Counted from the first letter of the stretch, positions 1 to 8,804 are shown. The stretch: DNA of 64,000 nucleotides from UBA4416 sp044238845 (GCA_044238845.1 JBIICN010000016.1:7316-71315), one strand, 5' to 3'. Notes: generated by a model from the letters alone, not told the origin. Made by a program: numbers and translations.

Positions 1-2
1 AT

Positions 3-164
3 TACCGATGGCGTATTTCTACTAAAGATGGAAAATGTACTTTAGTAGGCGGTGTTGAAAAACGAGGCTTTTATTCGGTAGTGGTGAATGACCATGAACT
101 AGAAGATAATTTAAAAGCGGCTAAAAACTGTCCAGTTAATATTATTAAGATTCATGAAATTTGA
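3..164 (+). CDS. 4Fe-4S ferredoxin, C-terminal part (cut by window start)
   Basis: An open frame enters from the left edge and stops with TGA at 162-164, giving 53 residues. It ends in AAKNCPVNIIKIHEI, with a cysteine followed by proline, as in the last cluster-ligand motif of small bacterial ferredoxins. The preceding stretch (KDGKCTLVGG, GFYSV, ELEDNLKAA) matches the layout I know from Bacteroidota ferredoxins of about 75-80 residues. The first Fe-S motif lies outside the window, so cluster type is inferred. It would act as a soluble electron carrier. Confidence 0.7.
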   Translation, partial: YRWRISTKDGKCTLVGGVEKRGFYSVVVNDHELEDNLKAAKNCPVNIIKIHEI

Positions 165-182
165 TTTTTTTTAGTTTCATGC

Positions 183-226
183 CTGACAAATATCATGTTT
201 AGTTTAGCCTATCTTTAGTTCCTTTG
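183..226 (+). promoter_or_regulatory. Crp/Fnr-like palindrome plus -7 box upstream of pdxH
   Basis: CTGACAAATATCAT (183-196) is an imperfect version of ATGAC-N4-GTCAT. TTCCTTTG (219-226) resembles the Bacteroidota -7 box TAnnTTTG with one mismatch. Their centres are 33 bp apart, the same as at the two other sites near 2524 and 5158. That spacing would put an activator near -41 (class II). The activator itself is not in the window. Confidence 0.45.
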
Positions 227-264
227 CAGCGGATTTATATGATGAATATTTAAATCTTAAAGCA

Positions 265-919
265 ATGAAACCAGAATTAAAAGATAAAATAAAAACAATC
301 CGACACGATTACACCAAACATCAATTGTTGGAAGAAAACATCACTTCAGATCCTTTTATTCAATTTGGTATTTGGTTACATGAAGCCTTTGAAAATGGAG
401 ATGAAGCAGCCAATGCTTTTACGCTTTCTACTGTTAATAAATTTAACGAACCTTCTTCAAGAATTGTATTGTTAAGAGATGTAAGCCATGGGGGTTTTAC
501 CTTTTTTACAAATTACGCTAGTCATAAAGGAAGAGATATAGAGAAAAATAAACATGTATCTCTTTTGTTTTTCTGGAAAGAATTACAGCGACAAGTAAGA
601 ATAGATGGAACAGTTGAATTTTTATCTGAAGAAGAATCTATTTCGTATTTTTCTTCAAGACCACGCGAATCTCAATTGGCAGCTTTAGCATCTCAACAAA
701 GTGAGGTGATTTCTAGCAGAGGTGAGCTGGAAGATTACTTTTTAAATGTCACTAAATTATATACGAATAAAGAAGTCCCTAAACCAAATCATTGGGGGAG
801 GATATGTTGTTATTCCAACTAAGATGGAGTTTTGGCAAGGTAGAGCCAATCGATTACATGATCGCATCCAATTTACTTTAATTAATAATTCATGGAAGAT
901 AGAACGTCTGTCTCCATAA
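265..919 (+). CDS. pdxH: Pyridoxamine 5'-phosphate oxidase with apparent +1 frameshift
   Basis: PdxH oxidises pyridoxine or pyridoxamine phosphate to pyridoxal phosphate with FMN. The first frame (265-822) carries the typical N-terminal half, including SRIVLLRDVS, FFTNYASHKGRDIEKN and SRPRESQLAALASQQS. It then runs off into a short unrelated tail after PNHWG. The missing end (GGYVVIPTKMEFWQGRANRL, then HDRIQFTL and a final WKIERLSP) is present immediately downstream in another frame and stops at 917-919. Removing one G from the run of five at 794-798 restores a 217-residue protein of normal length. This may be a sequencing or assembly error in the homopolymer or a genuine recent mutation; the intact downstream half argues against old decay. 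Confidence 0.88.
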
Positions 920-937
920 AAATAAATTTTGTACTAT

Positions 938-2014
938 ATGAATACAGTAAGATTTACTAGCGCTAACAAAGATGAAAAACAATTTGTGGCAACTCTTAGA
1001 AAGAACGTCAACGATTATTTTAAAGAAAATAATATTTCTCCCAAAGCAAACACAAAAATGGTTGTTAAAACAATCACATTAATTAGTTTATATATCGTTC
1101 CTTATGTTTTAATATTAATAATACCAATGTCTTCCTGGATAGCATTAGGTTTATCTGTTTTAATAGGTATTGGTATTGCAGGTGTTGGAATGGGAGTAAT
1201 GCATGATGCCTGTCATGGCGCTTATTCTAAAAAGCATTGGGTAAATAATTTATTGTCTGGCACATTGTATCTTTTAGGAAGTAATGTTTTGAATTGGAAA
1301 ATTCAGCATAATGTATTACATCATACTTACACAAATATTTCAGGCTTAGATGAAGATATAAATACAAAAGGACCTATTCGTTTAGCAGAACAAGCACCTT
1401 TAAAATGGTATCATCGTTATCAGTTTTTGTATGCTTTTGTGTTTTACGGATTAATGACTATTACCATGTTAACGAACGATTTTACGCGTTTATTTCAATA
1501 TGAGAAAGCAGGCTTAGTAAAGAGTCAAAATAAAAACGTGAGAAGTGAATATTTTAAAATGTTGTTTCGTAAGGTAGTTTATTTATCATTAGTGTTAGGT
1601 TTACCAATGTGGTTAACCAATTTTACTTGGTATCAGATCTTAATTGGATTTTTCGTGATGCATTGGGTAGCTAGTATTATTTTAAGTTTTGTATTTCAAA
1701 TGGCTCATGTAGTTGAAGGTGCAGAGCAACCTGTGGTAGAAAATGAATTACATACTGATTGGCATGTGCATCAATTAAAAACAACTTCTGATTTCGCACG
1801 AAACAGTAAATTGCTAAGTTGGTATGTGGGAGGTTTAAATTTTCAAATTGAACATCATTTATTTCCAAATATTTGCCATATTCATTATCCTAAATTAGCT
1901 CCTATTGTTGAGAGAACGGCACATGAATTTGGTATTCCGTATAATTTAAAATCTAGTTTTGGAAGCGCTTTAATGTCGCATGTAGAACGTTTAAAAGAAC
2001 TTGGTAGAGCGTAA
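938..2014 (+). CDS. Membrane fatty acid (acyl-CoA/acyl-lipid) desaturase
   Basis: This is a di-iron membrane desaturase that introduces double bonds into acyl chains. Three histidine boxes are visible: HDACHG near residue 89, HNVLHH about 37 residues later, and QIEHHLFP near the C-terminus. They are separated by hydrophobic segments as in the FA_desaturase family. The ATG at 938 is preferred over a TTG at 929 because it gives the conventional MNTVRF start and lies 7 bp after an AAATTTTG box. It follows pdxH by 18 bp, and its stop overlaps the next start (TAATG at 2012-2016), suggesting cotranscription. Regiospecificity cannot be read from sequence alone. Confidence 0.88.
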   Translation: MNTVRFTSANKDEKQFVATLRKNVNDYFKENNISPKANTKMVVKTITLISLYIVPYVLILIIPMSSWIALGLSVLIGIGIAGVGMGVMHDACHGAYSKKHWVNNLLSGTLYLLGSNVLNWKIQHNVLHHTYTNISGLDEDINTKGPIRLAEQAPLKWYHRYQFLYAFVFYGLMTITMLTNDFTRLFQYEKAGLVKSQNKNVRSEYFKMLFRKVVYLSLVLGLPMWLTNFTWYQILIGFFVMHWVASIILSFVFQMAHVVEGAEQPVVENELHTDWHVHQLKTTSDFARNSKLLSWYVGGLNFQIEHHLFPNICHIHYPKLAPIVERTAHEFGIPYNLKSSFGSALMSHVERLKELGRA

Positions 2015-2475
2015 TGCCTGTGCTTAATAATCAATATATCAGAGTAACTAAGAAGTTTACGTTTGATATGGCTCATGCCCTTTATGGTTATGATGGTCCT
2101 TGTAAAAATATACATGGACATACCTATGTGCTATATGTTACTTTAAAAGGAAAGGCATTGGAAGACGAAAGTCATCCTAAAAATGGAATGGTGATTGATT
2201 TTACTGATTTTAAAAGGATAGTGAACGAACAAGTTATTTCGATTTTTGATCATTCTTTAGTATTGAATTTAAATTCACCTCATTCGCAGTTAAAAGAATT
2301 GAATGAAAATTTTGAAAAAATTAATTATGTTCCCTATCAACCAAGTTGCGAAAATTTAATCATTGATTTTTTAAATCGCATTAATTTAAAACTACCTAGT
2401 AATGTTGTTGTTAATAGCTTAAAGCTTGAAGAAACTCCAACATCATTTGCAGAATGGTTTTTAGATGATAATTAG
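2014..2475 (+). CDS. 6-pyruvoyl-tetrahydropterin synthase / QueD-like protein
   Basis: The protein belongs to the PTPS/QueD (6-carboxytetrahydropterin synthase) superfamily, zinc enzymes that act on dihydroneopterin triphosphate in preQ0 or pterin synthesis. Visible motifs are FDMAHAL with the first zinc histidine, CKNIHGHTY with the paired HGH zinc ligands and nearby cysteine, DFTDFKRIV, FDHSLVLN, CENLIIDFL and LEETPTSFAEW with the conserved glutamate. The length of 153 residues fits. Its ATG overlaps the desaturase stop. QueD and true PTPS cannot be separated by eye, so no symbol is given. Confidence 0.85.
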   Translation: MPVLNNQYIRVTKKFTFDMAHALYGYDGPCKNIHGHTYVLYVTLKGKALEDESHPKNGMVIDFTDFKRIVNEQVISIFDHSLVLNLNSPHSQLKELNENFEKINYVPYQPSCENLIIDFLNRINLKLPSNVVVNSLKLEETPTSFAEWFLDDN

Positions 2476-2523
2476 TTTTATTTGCAATTAAATATCATTT
2501 TGTGATTAAAATCAGTTTTGAAA

Positions 2524-2567
2524 ATGACCCTTGTCAGATAAAAATAATTAATTTGTAATGATCTTTG
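2524..2567 (+). promoter_or_regulatory. Crp/Fnr-like palindrome plus -7 box
   Basis: ATGACCCTTGTCAG (2524-2537) is ATGAC-N4-GTCA with one mismatch at the last base. GATCTTTG (2560-2567) resembles TAnnTTTG with one mismatch. The centres are 33 bp apart, identical to the sites at 183 and 5158. It lies 27 bp upstream of the ATG at 2594. Confidence 0.5.
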
Positions 2568-2593
2568 TGGTAATATAAAAAAGAAGTATAGTT

Positions 2594-2953
2594 ATGACAA
2601 CAATTAAAATAGATAAACCTGTGAAGGTTTCTGAAATAAAAAAGGTATTTAATGCCGAGTTTCCGTATTTGAAAATTGAGTTTTTTAAAAAAAAACATAA
2701 AGAGTTACAAGGTTCTTTGAAGAAGGATGTGATTACAGATGATTTTTCAGTGACTGCGCCTAATGGAGCAAATGATATTGTTATTAGTGAAGATATGTTA
2801 GTTTCAGAATTCGAAAATCAATTTGCTGAGAAATTAAAGTTATCGGCTCAGGTTTTTAGAAAATCTGGTGGGTCTTGGTTGGAAACAACTTTTACAGATA
2901 GCTGGACTTTAAAAAAACAAAATGATGAAGGCTTAGAATTAAGTAACATTTAA
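2594..2953 (+). CDS. Conserved small protein of unknown function
   Basis: I do not recognise a named family. The 119-residue product is soluble, rich in lysine and charged residues, with alternating hydrophobic stretches and a C-terminal half containing WLETTFTDSWTLKKQNDEG. No signal peptide, membrane segment or cysteine pair is visible. It has its own activator-like promoter, ends at a strong bidirectional terminator, and faces the universal stress protein operon convergently. The shared regulatory motif suggests it belongs to the same stress or oxygen response, which is an inference. Codon use resembles its neighbours. Confidence 0.75.
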   Translation: MTTIKIDKPVKVSEIKKVFNAEFPYLKIEFFKKKHKELQGSLKKDVITDDFSVTAPNGANDIVISEDMLVSEFENQFAEKLKLSAQVFRKSGGSWLETTFTDSWTLKKQNDEGLELSNI

Positions 2954-2972
2954 TTTTTGAAGTTTAGTAAAT

Positions 2973-3006
2973 AAAAAAAGGATTCGTGAAAAACGAATCC
3001 TTTTTT
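2973..3006. terminator. Bidirectional rho-independent terminator
   Basis: A stem of AAAAAAGGATTCGT and ACGAATCCTTTTTT with a short A-rich loop has A/T tracts on both sides. It sits between two convergent genes and can serve both. Confidence 0.9.
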
Positions 3007-3024
3007 GTTTGATATAGAAATGTA

Positions 3025-3915
3025 TTAGAAAGGAACTCCTGCTGTTCCGCTAGCTGACATTTCACTGATTTCAGGTTTAATGCACAATACCGGTGTTTTG
3101 GAGTTGTTAATTAATTGATGAATATAGTTACTTAATAAAGCTGATTTAAACTCAGTATCTTGATCAGTCATCGAAATAATAATATCTGCATTTACTTTTT
3201 TAGAGAATTGAAGTGTTCTTTTTACCTTATTTGAAGTTTTTGCTGCAAATGAAGTATGTGACACTTTGTTTTTTAAGCATTCTTTCTCTATTTGATTTAA
3301 ATACACATCTAATTTATATTTTTCCGCTTTTTCGTCATCATTATATAATCCAATAACATAAATATGACTAGTGAATAGTTTTGCTAGTTGTATCGCCATA
3401 TTTACTTTTTGCCTTGTATGAGCCGATAAATCTATAGGTAAAACTATATTTGAGAATCCTTTTTTTGAGGGAGCAGTTCTTACCGTCAGGATTGGTAATT
3501 CGCTTTTTGTTAATGTTCTGTAAGTATTGCTTCCCATAAATAAATCATTGTTCGAATCGCCTCCTTGCGTTCCCATCACAATGAGATTAGCATCTATTTC
3601 TTCACAAATATTTATTAGTTCAGTAGTGATGTTTCCTGTTGAAAATATAGGAGTCACCTTTACTCCATATTTTTTAGAAATTTTAGTTGCTTCAGTACTT
3701 AATCTTTCAGATAATAAGTCGGAAATAGTACTTGGTTTTTTTACACTTAGAGAAGGAAGTAACATACTTAAGATATCGTTTTTCTTTTGAACGAATACTA
3801 AAAATAATTCTCCTTTTGTGTAGGCTGCAACAAATGCCGCATGTTCGATGGCATTTTCAGCGGTTTTTGAAAAGTCGTATGGTACAACAATTTTTTTTGT
3901 TTTTAAATTAATCAT
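3025..3915 (-). CDS. Universal stress protein, two-domain UspA
   Basis: The 296-residue protein contains two UspA domains. The first starts IVVPYDFSKTAENAIEHAAF and ends with VMGTQGG...LPILTVR (residues about 7-145). The second starts NIVLPIDLSAHTRQ and ends TPVLCIKPE. The tandem arrangement is common in Bacteroidota. The first domain's MGTQGG-type glycine motif resembles ATP-binding Usp members, whereas the second lacks it. It follows the preceding usp gene by 7 bp and is third in an operon beginning with a DoxX gene. The role is stress survival or energy sensing in the cytoplasm, by family inference. Confidence 0.88.
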   Translation of the reverse strand: MINLKTKKIVVPYDFSKTAENAIEHAAFVAAYTKGELFLVFVQKKNDILSMLLPSLSVKKPSTISDLLSERLSTEATKISKKYGVKVTPIFSTGNITTELINICEEIDANLIVMGTQGGDSNNDLFMGSNTYRTLTKSELPILTVRTAPSKKGFSNIVLPIDLSAHTRQKVNMAIQLAKLFTSHIYVIGLYNDDEKAEKYKLDVYLNQIEKECLKNKVSHTSFAAKTSNKVKRTLQFSKKVNADIIISMTDQDTEFKSALLSNYIHQLINNSKTPVLCIKPEISEMSASGTAGVPF

Positions 3916-3922
3916 ATGTTAT

Positions 3923-4711
3923 TTATTTATGAATTGATATTACTGGAATATTAGAGGATAAGATTATTTTTTTAGAATTACTATCGATAAATAAGTTGTG
4001 AAAAGCGCTGTAATTATGGCTAATCAACATAATAGCATCTGCTTTTATTTTTTTAGCATAATTACTGATGCCTGTTTGAAAATCTGATGATTTAATATTT
4101 GTTACAGGAAAAGGATGTCTGTTTTTCTCTCCTAATTCTAATTCATCTTCCGTTTTTATATGAACGTATTCTGCTACAGCGCCCATAAAATCAATGGTTG
4201 AATGAATGCGTTTTGATAAACCAGAGCTAATACTTTCTTTATTATCAATGGCGATGATTATTTTTTTAATATCATTGTGTTTGTGTTTTTCAGGAACAGT
4301 AATAATTGGACAGTCTATTTTTCCTACCAAATCTACACTCGTTGTTCCGTATAAAAATTTCGATACTTTACTTTTATTTTCAAGTCCTAATACAGCTAAA
4401 CTAATTTTATTTTTTTTAGAGAGTTTTTTTACTTTTTCCTTTATGTTGTCGTAGGTTAACTCATAGTCAAATTTTATTTCAGGGTGCTTATTTGCTAATT
4501 GAACTTGTAGTTCTTGCATTTTTTTCTTCTCTCCCTTTAAATTATTTTCGCCATCAATAAACACCAAACCAGATGTGGTATGAACCACAGGCACACTGAT
4601 GGCATGAAATAGTAATATTTTAGATTCTGTTTTTTTTGCTACTGAAATGGCATACTCAATTGTGTTATCAGCTGATTTCGTGAAATCTACACCTACTAAA
4701 ATTGTTTTCAT
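3923..4711 (-). CDS. Universal stress protein, tandem UspA-like
   Basis: The start TILVGVDFTKSADNTIEYAI is a classic UspA N-terminus. The first domain ends KIDCPIITVPEK near residue 143. A second, more divergent copy follows (KKIIIAIDNKES to IPVISIHK), giving 262 residues. No clear G-2x-G-9x-G ATP loop is visible in either half. It is the middle gene of a three-gene minus-strand operon, 22 bp after the DoxX gene and 7 bp before another usp gene. Regulation is probably by the Crp/Fnr-like site upstream of the operon. Confidence 0.85.
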   Translation of the reverse strand: MKTILVGVDFTKSADNTIEYAISVAKKTESKILLFHAISVPVVHTTSGLVFIDGENNLKGEKKKMQELQVQLANKHPEIKFDYELTYDNIKEKVKKLSKKNKISLAVLGLENKSKVSKFLYGTTSVDLVGKIDCPIITVPEKHKHNDIKKIIIAIDNKESISSGLSKRIHSTIDFMGAVAEYVHIKTEDELELGEKNRHPFPVTNIKSSDFQTGISNYAKKIKADAIMLISHNYSAFHNLFIDSNSKKIILSSNIPVISIHK

Positions 4712-4733
4712 TTACTTTTGTGTTTGATTGTAA

Positions 4734-5153
4734 TTATTTAATAAAAATTATGGTATCAAGACCGAAATAAAAGTAGTTGGAAAGAAGTAAAATCAATGTT
4801 AATAATACAACTCTAGGAAACACATGCTGTAAATCCCACATAGGTCTCAAAAATGAAAAAGCAAATGCCACAATTAGCAAATTGAAAGCTAAAATAATTG
4901 GGATAATGTGATGATACAATCCAATAATTAAAAACACTCCTCCAAAAAATTCTGTAATGGATGTGAAATAGGATGTAAATATCAATAAAAATTTCGGTAT
5001 ATGTTTTCTGTCGGTTTCATTGTGAAAAGCATTTACGACGTTGTTTACTTTAACTACAAATAATTTATCGTAACCCTGAAAAAGAAATAAGATACCTAAG
5101 AAACATCTTACAAATACTTCTGCTATGCTAAAATTCAAGTCTATTTGGCTCAT
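4734..5153 (-). CDS. DoxX-family membrane protein
   Basis: This is a 139-residue integral membrane protein with four hydrophobic segments and the DoxX start VRCFLGILFLFQGYDKLF. It also has TSITEFFGGVFLIIGLY in the middle. DoxX proteins are small quinone-associated or respiratory-chain-associated membrane proteins of incompletely known function. It is the first gene of an operon with two universal stress genes. The putative -7 box ends only 5 bp before the ATG, so the transcript may be leaderless or nearly so. Confidence 0.8.
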   Translation of the reverse strand: MSQIDLNFSIAEVFVRCFLGILFLFQGYDKLFVVKVNNVVNAFHNETDRKHIPKFLLIFTSYFTSITEFFGGVFLIIGLYHHIIPIILAFNLLIVAFAFSFLRPMWDLQHVFPRVVLLTLILLLSNYFYFGLDTIIFIK

Positions 5154-5157
5154 GAAA

Positions 5158-5201
5158 CGAAGTTAGGAGAGTAATTTGGGAATAAACATGACCTATGTCA
5201 T
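5158..5201 (-). promoter_or_regulatory. Perfect Crp/Fnr-like palindrome plus -7 box for the DoxX/USP operon
   Basis: ATGACCTATGTCAT (5188-5201) is a perfect ATGAC-N4-GTCAT palindrome. On the minus strand TAACTTCG (5158-5165) matches TAnnTTTG at all but one base. The centres are 33 bp apart, as at the sites near 183 and 2524. Confidence 0.55.
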
Positions 5202-5310
5202 TTTTTTATCTGATTAAAGATAGGATTCTTTTTTGAATTACAAATAATAACTAATTTATAAATTGTAATATTCGTATATTGTTTTAAAATTAAATCTTAT
5301 TATTTTTTAA

Positions 5311-7293
5311 ATGCATCAATTTATAAAAACTATATTATTCATTTGCTTTTCGATTATTGTTGGTCAGAATCTATTTTCTCAAAACAAAATGGTTGAGAAT
5401 TTGAAAATTGAATTAAAAACAGCAAAACATGATACCACTCGATGCGATGTTTTAGATCAATTAATTGAAGTTGCTCCCGAAGGTGAATGGCAAAAGTATA
5501 ATCAACAATTGAGTCAGCTTGCTTCTAAAAATTTGGCTCAAAACCCAACTGACAGATTATTTACTCTTTATAGTAAGTATTATGCCACGGCACTTCATAA
5601 TCAAGGTGTTATATACTCAGAGCAGTCAAACGACGAAAAAGCCATTGAATATTTTAATAAAAGTATTGAAGTGAGTAAATCTTCTGGCAATAAAAATGAG
5701 GTAGCTATTTCTTTACAAGCTATTGCACAAATGGAGATTAGAAAAGGTAACAATGCTAAAGCTTTACATCAACTGTATGAGTGTTTTAAAATATTTGAAG
5801 AAGTTGGTGATGAAATTGGAATTGCAGACGTACATTTAAATATTGGTAATATTTGTTATTTGCAAAATGATTATCGTAAAGCTCTTGAACATCATTTAAA
5901 AAGTAACGAGCTGTATGTTAAAAACAAATACGAAGTGGCCTATAGTACGGTTAGTTTTAAAATCGGAGCAGGTTACAATGCCTTAAATGATTTTACTCGA
6001 GCGTTACAATATTTACAAAAAAGCATTGATTTATTAGAAAATTCAGATTATGAACCAAATTCTGTAGCTTATCTCAATATTGCTCAAATTTATATTTATC
6101 AAAATAAGTTAGATAAAGCCTTTGATTATGCTACCAAAGGATTAAAAATTGCAGAGGGAATTAATAACAAGGTTGAAATAAATCACAGCCATGTGGTATT
6201 GAGTAAAATTTATAGATTACAGAAAAAATACGATGCATCTATTTTTCATGCTCAAAAAGCGTTAAGTATCGGTCAAGAAATTCAACATCCTTCAGAAATT
6301 AATATGGCAGCAGATGCTTTATATCAGTGTTATAATGAAACCAAACAAAAAGAAAAAGCAAATCAATACCATCAGTTATTTATTGAAACTAAAAGTATTA
6401 TGGATAATCAAGAATCTAAAAATGCTTTATTAGAACAAAAGTTAAAATATGAATACGAAAAAAAAGAATTATTGTCTAAAGCAGAAAATGAAAAGAAATT
6501 AGTGGAATTAACATCCGCTAATGAAAAAAATAATTTGAAGAAAAATATTTGGTTGATTGTTTTTGGGTTTATTATAATTGTGGTTTGTATTAGTGCGTTT
6601 TTTATTTATAAAAACTATAAGCAAAAAAATATTATTACTAATCAAAAAAATAATTTATTAAAGCAAAAATTGTTAGTTTCTCAAATGAATCCGCATTTTA
6701 TTTTTAATTCATTAAATGCTATTCAAAATTATATTTTCAAGCAAGATAGTTTAAAAGCTGGAAATTATTTAACTCAGTTTTCTGAATTAATCCGTATGAT
6801 TTTGGATTATTCTCGTAAAGATTATATCCCTATTGAATCAGAAGTGAAATTGTTGAATACGTATTTAGAATTACAGAAATTAAGGTTTGAAAGTAAATTT
6901 GATTATGCTATTATAGTGGATGAAAAAATTGACCGAGAAAGTATTCATATTCCGCCAATGCTAGCGCAGCCTTTTATTGAAAATGCGATTGAACATGGTA
7001 TTTTTTATAAAAAGGACAAAGGTAGAGTAGATGTAAGGTTGTATTTTGAAAATAGTATGTTGATTTATGAAATTGAAGATGACGGAGTAGGCATGGAAGA
7101 GGCAATGAAATTAAAGAATAAATTGAAGTCTTCATATGAATCGTTAGCTACTATTATCACAAAAGAACGAATGACTACTTTAAATGAACAATCAAAAAGT
7201 AATATTGAAATTGAAATTATTGACAAATCAAGTAAATCTCCAAATCATTCAGGAGTTAAAGTTAAATTTGTAGTACCTTATAAAGAATTATAA
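5311..7293 (+). CDS. TPR-containing LytS/YehU-type sensor histidine kinase
   Basis: This is a two-component sensor of 660 residues. An N-terminal signal sequence (ending near SQNK) is followed by tetratricopeptide repeats from about residue 80 to 350, a short coiled coil and one membrane segment (WLIVFGFIIIVVCISAFFIY). The His_kinase domain has QMNPHFIFNSLNAIQ with the phospho-acceptor at about H462. The ATPase box is QPFIENAIEHG, followed by IEDDGVGM. The periplasmic TPR region probably senses a protein or peptide. Its response regulator starts 5 bp downstream, so the two form an operon. The signal sensed is unknown. Confidence 0.9.
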   Translation: MHQFIKTILFICFSIIVGQNLFSQNKMVENLKIELKTAKHDTTRCDVLDQLIEVAPEGEWQKYNQQLSQLASKNLAQNPTDRLFTLYSKYYATALHNQGVIYSEQSNDEKAIEYFNKSIEVSKSSGNKNEVAISLQAIAQMEIRKGNNAKALHQLYECFKIFEEVGDEIGIADVHLNIGNICYLQNDYRKALEHHLKSNELYVKNKYEVAYSTVSFKIGAGYNALNDFTRALQYLQKSIDLLENSDYEPNSVAYLNIAQIYIYQNKLDKAFDYATKGLKIAEGINNKVEINHSHVVLSKIYRLQKKYDASIFHAQKALSIGQEIQHPSEINMAADALYQCYNETKQKEKANQYHQLFIETKSIMDNQESKNALLEQKLKYEYEKKELLSKAENEKKLVELTSANEKNNLKKNIWLIVFGFIIIVVCISAFFIYKNYKQKNIITNQKNNLLKQKLLVSQMNPHFIFNSLNAIQNYIFKQDSLKAGNYLTQFSELIRMILDYSRKDYIPIESEVKLLNTYLELQKLRFESKFDYAIIVDEKIDRESIHIPPMLAQPFIENAIEHGIFYKKDKGRVDVRLYFENSMLIYEIEDDGVGMEEAMKLKNKLKSSYESLATIITKERMTTLNEQSKSNIEIEIIDKSSKSPNHSGVKVKFVVPYKEL

Positions 7294-7298
7294 TTAGT

Positions 7299-8045
7299 AT
7301 GATTAAAGCAGTAATTATAGACGACGAAATAAATAATCAAGAATTGATTTCAAATTTATTGAAATCTTATACAGAAAACGTACAAGTAGTTGGTTTAGCT
7401 AATTCAGTAGAATCTGCTTATCAAGCAATTAATGAGCATCATCCAGATTTAATATTTTTAGATATACAAATGCCTGATGGCACAGGCTTTGATTTGTTAA
7501 GGAAATTTGATAAAATAAATTTTAAAATCATATTTGTAACTGCCCATCAGGAATTTGCAATTGAAGCCTTTAAGTACAGCGCATTAGATTACTTGTTAAA
7601 GCCCCTATCTCCAGCCAACTTATTGGCCGCTGTTAAAAAAGTGGAGGAAACAATGGGAAGCGACGAGCTAAATATGAAACTTAAAATCCTTTTGAATAAT
7701 ATTGCTGAACCTATAAAAAATAAAAAGAAAATTGTTTTAAAAACAATGGAGAGAATATATTCTGTTGATTTAGATGACATTATTCGTTTTGAATCTGATG
7801 GAGGTTATACGAAAGTATATTTAACAGATGGTAAGCGAATTATGGTGTCAAAAACGATGAAAGAGTACGATGATTTATTATTAGACGCTGGATTTTTACG
7901 AGTCCATCATTCTCATTTAATTAATATGAATCATTTGTTTTGTTTTGAAAAAGCAGAAGGGCACGTAGTAATGAAAGATGATTCTATTGTCCCTGTATCT
8001 AATAGAAAGAAGGATCAGCTATTAGAGTTGTTGAATATGTTGTAA
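7299..8045 (+). CDS. LytTR-family response regulator
   Basis: The receiver domain has the acidic pair in AVIIDDE, phospho-acceptor D55 in LIFLDIQMPDG, VTAHQE, and a lysine in YLLKPL. It is followed by a LytTR DNA-binding domain containing DDIIRFESDGGYTKVYL and FLRVHHSHLINM. The total of 248 residues is normal for AlgR/LytR-type regulators. It starts 5 bp after the sensor kinase and is its cognate output. LytTR regulators bind pairs of direct repeats; I did not identify a target in the window. Confidence 0.92.
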   Translation: MIKAVIIDDEINNQELISNLLKSYTENVQVVGLANSVESAYQAINEHHPDLIFLDIQMPDGTGFDLLRKFDKINFKIIFVTAHQEFAIEAFKYSALDYLLKPLSPANLLAAVKKVEETMGSDELNMKLKILLNNIAEPIKNKKKIVLKTMERIYSVDLDDIIRFESDGGYTKVYLTDGKRIMVSKTMKEYDDLLLDAGFLRVHHSHLINMNHLFCFEKAEGHVVMKDDSIVPVSNRKKDQLLELLNML

Positions 8046-8167
8046 GGTTTTTCATTCGCTTTTGGTTAATTAACTGAATATTTTTAATTGCTACAAAATA
8101 TAGCAACATGATGTTGTAATATATAGTAATTTTATTAAAAGATATTTGTTAATTTAATTGTAAAGCC

Positions 8168-8803
8168 ATGAATGTTAAAAATCACACCTCGGTAAATGCT
8201 TCAACTAGCCAGTTATCATTGTTTTCGGAAGCAAAAAAAGAAAGTCCTGTTTTAGATACGGTACACCAGTATTTTTTAATGATAACGCCACCTCAGGAGA
8301 TTAAGAGTAAGGTGAAGTCGTTAAAATACAAATTGCACAAGGCAGTTGGGTTAAGCGATTATAATTTACATTCAGAGCCTCATATTTCGCTAATGTCTTT
8401 TCATACGATGAGGCCTGTGAACGACGGTTTTTTTAAAGCACTTCAACAGTTGTTTTCTAATAATCATGCATTTGATATTGATTTGAATGGCTTTGAATAT
8501 TTTGAACATGGAGATGAGGCCAATACTATTTATGTGAAAATTGAAAATTCTTTTCAAATTATTAAAGTGTATCACGAATTACATCGCCTATTAGGATTAA
8601 GTGTTCGTGAGTTTGTTCCTCATTTAAAAATAGCTGGAACGATGTCGAGATTTCGTTTTAATAAAAGTTACGAAATGATTAAACAACATTCATTTTCAGA
8701 GAAATTTACTTGTAATCAAGTAACGATATTGGAACGAAAACTACAGCATGGAGTGGTGAGTAATTATAGGGTGATAAAGGAAATTGAATTTAGTAGCCAA
8801 TAA
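8168..8803 (+). CDS. 2H phosphoesterase superfamily (2'-5' RNA ligase-like) protein
   Basis: Two histidine motifs define the 2H superfamily: PHISLMSF (HxS type) and, about 100 residues later, PHLKIAGTM (HxK variant of HxT/S). The flanking hydrophobic strands fit the bilobed fold. Members are cyclic phosphodiesterases or RNA 2'-5' ligases; the substrate here is unknown. The first 30 residues are low-complexity and may be disordered. It is preceded by an AT-rich 122-bp gap and followed directly by a palindromic repeat. Confidence is good for the fold and low for the reaction. Confidence 0.75.
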   Translation: MNVKNHTSVNASTSQLSLFSEAKKESPVLDTVHQYFLMITPPQEIKSKVKSLKYKLHKAVGLSDYNLHSEPHISLMSFHTMRPVNDGFFKALQQLFSNNHAFDIDLNGFEYFEHGDEANTIYVKIENSFQIIKVYHELHRLLGLSVREFVPHLKIAGTMSRFRFNKSYEMIKQHSFSEKFTCNQVTILERKLQHGVVSNYRVIKEIEFSSQ

Positions 8804-8804
8804 T

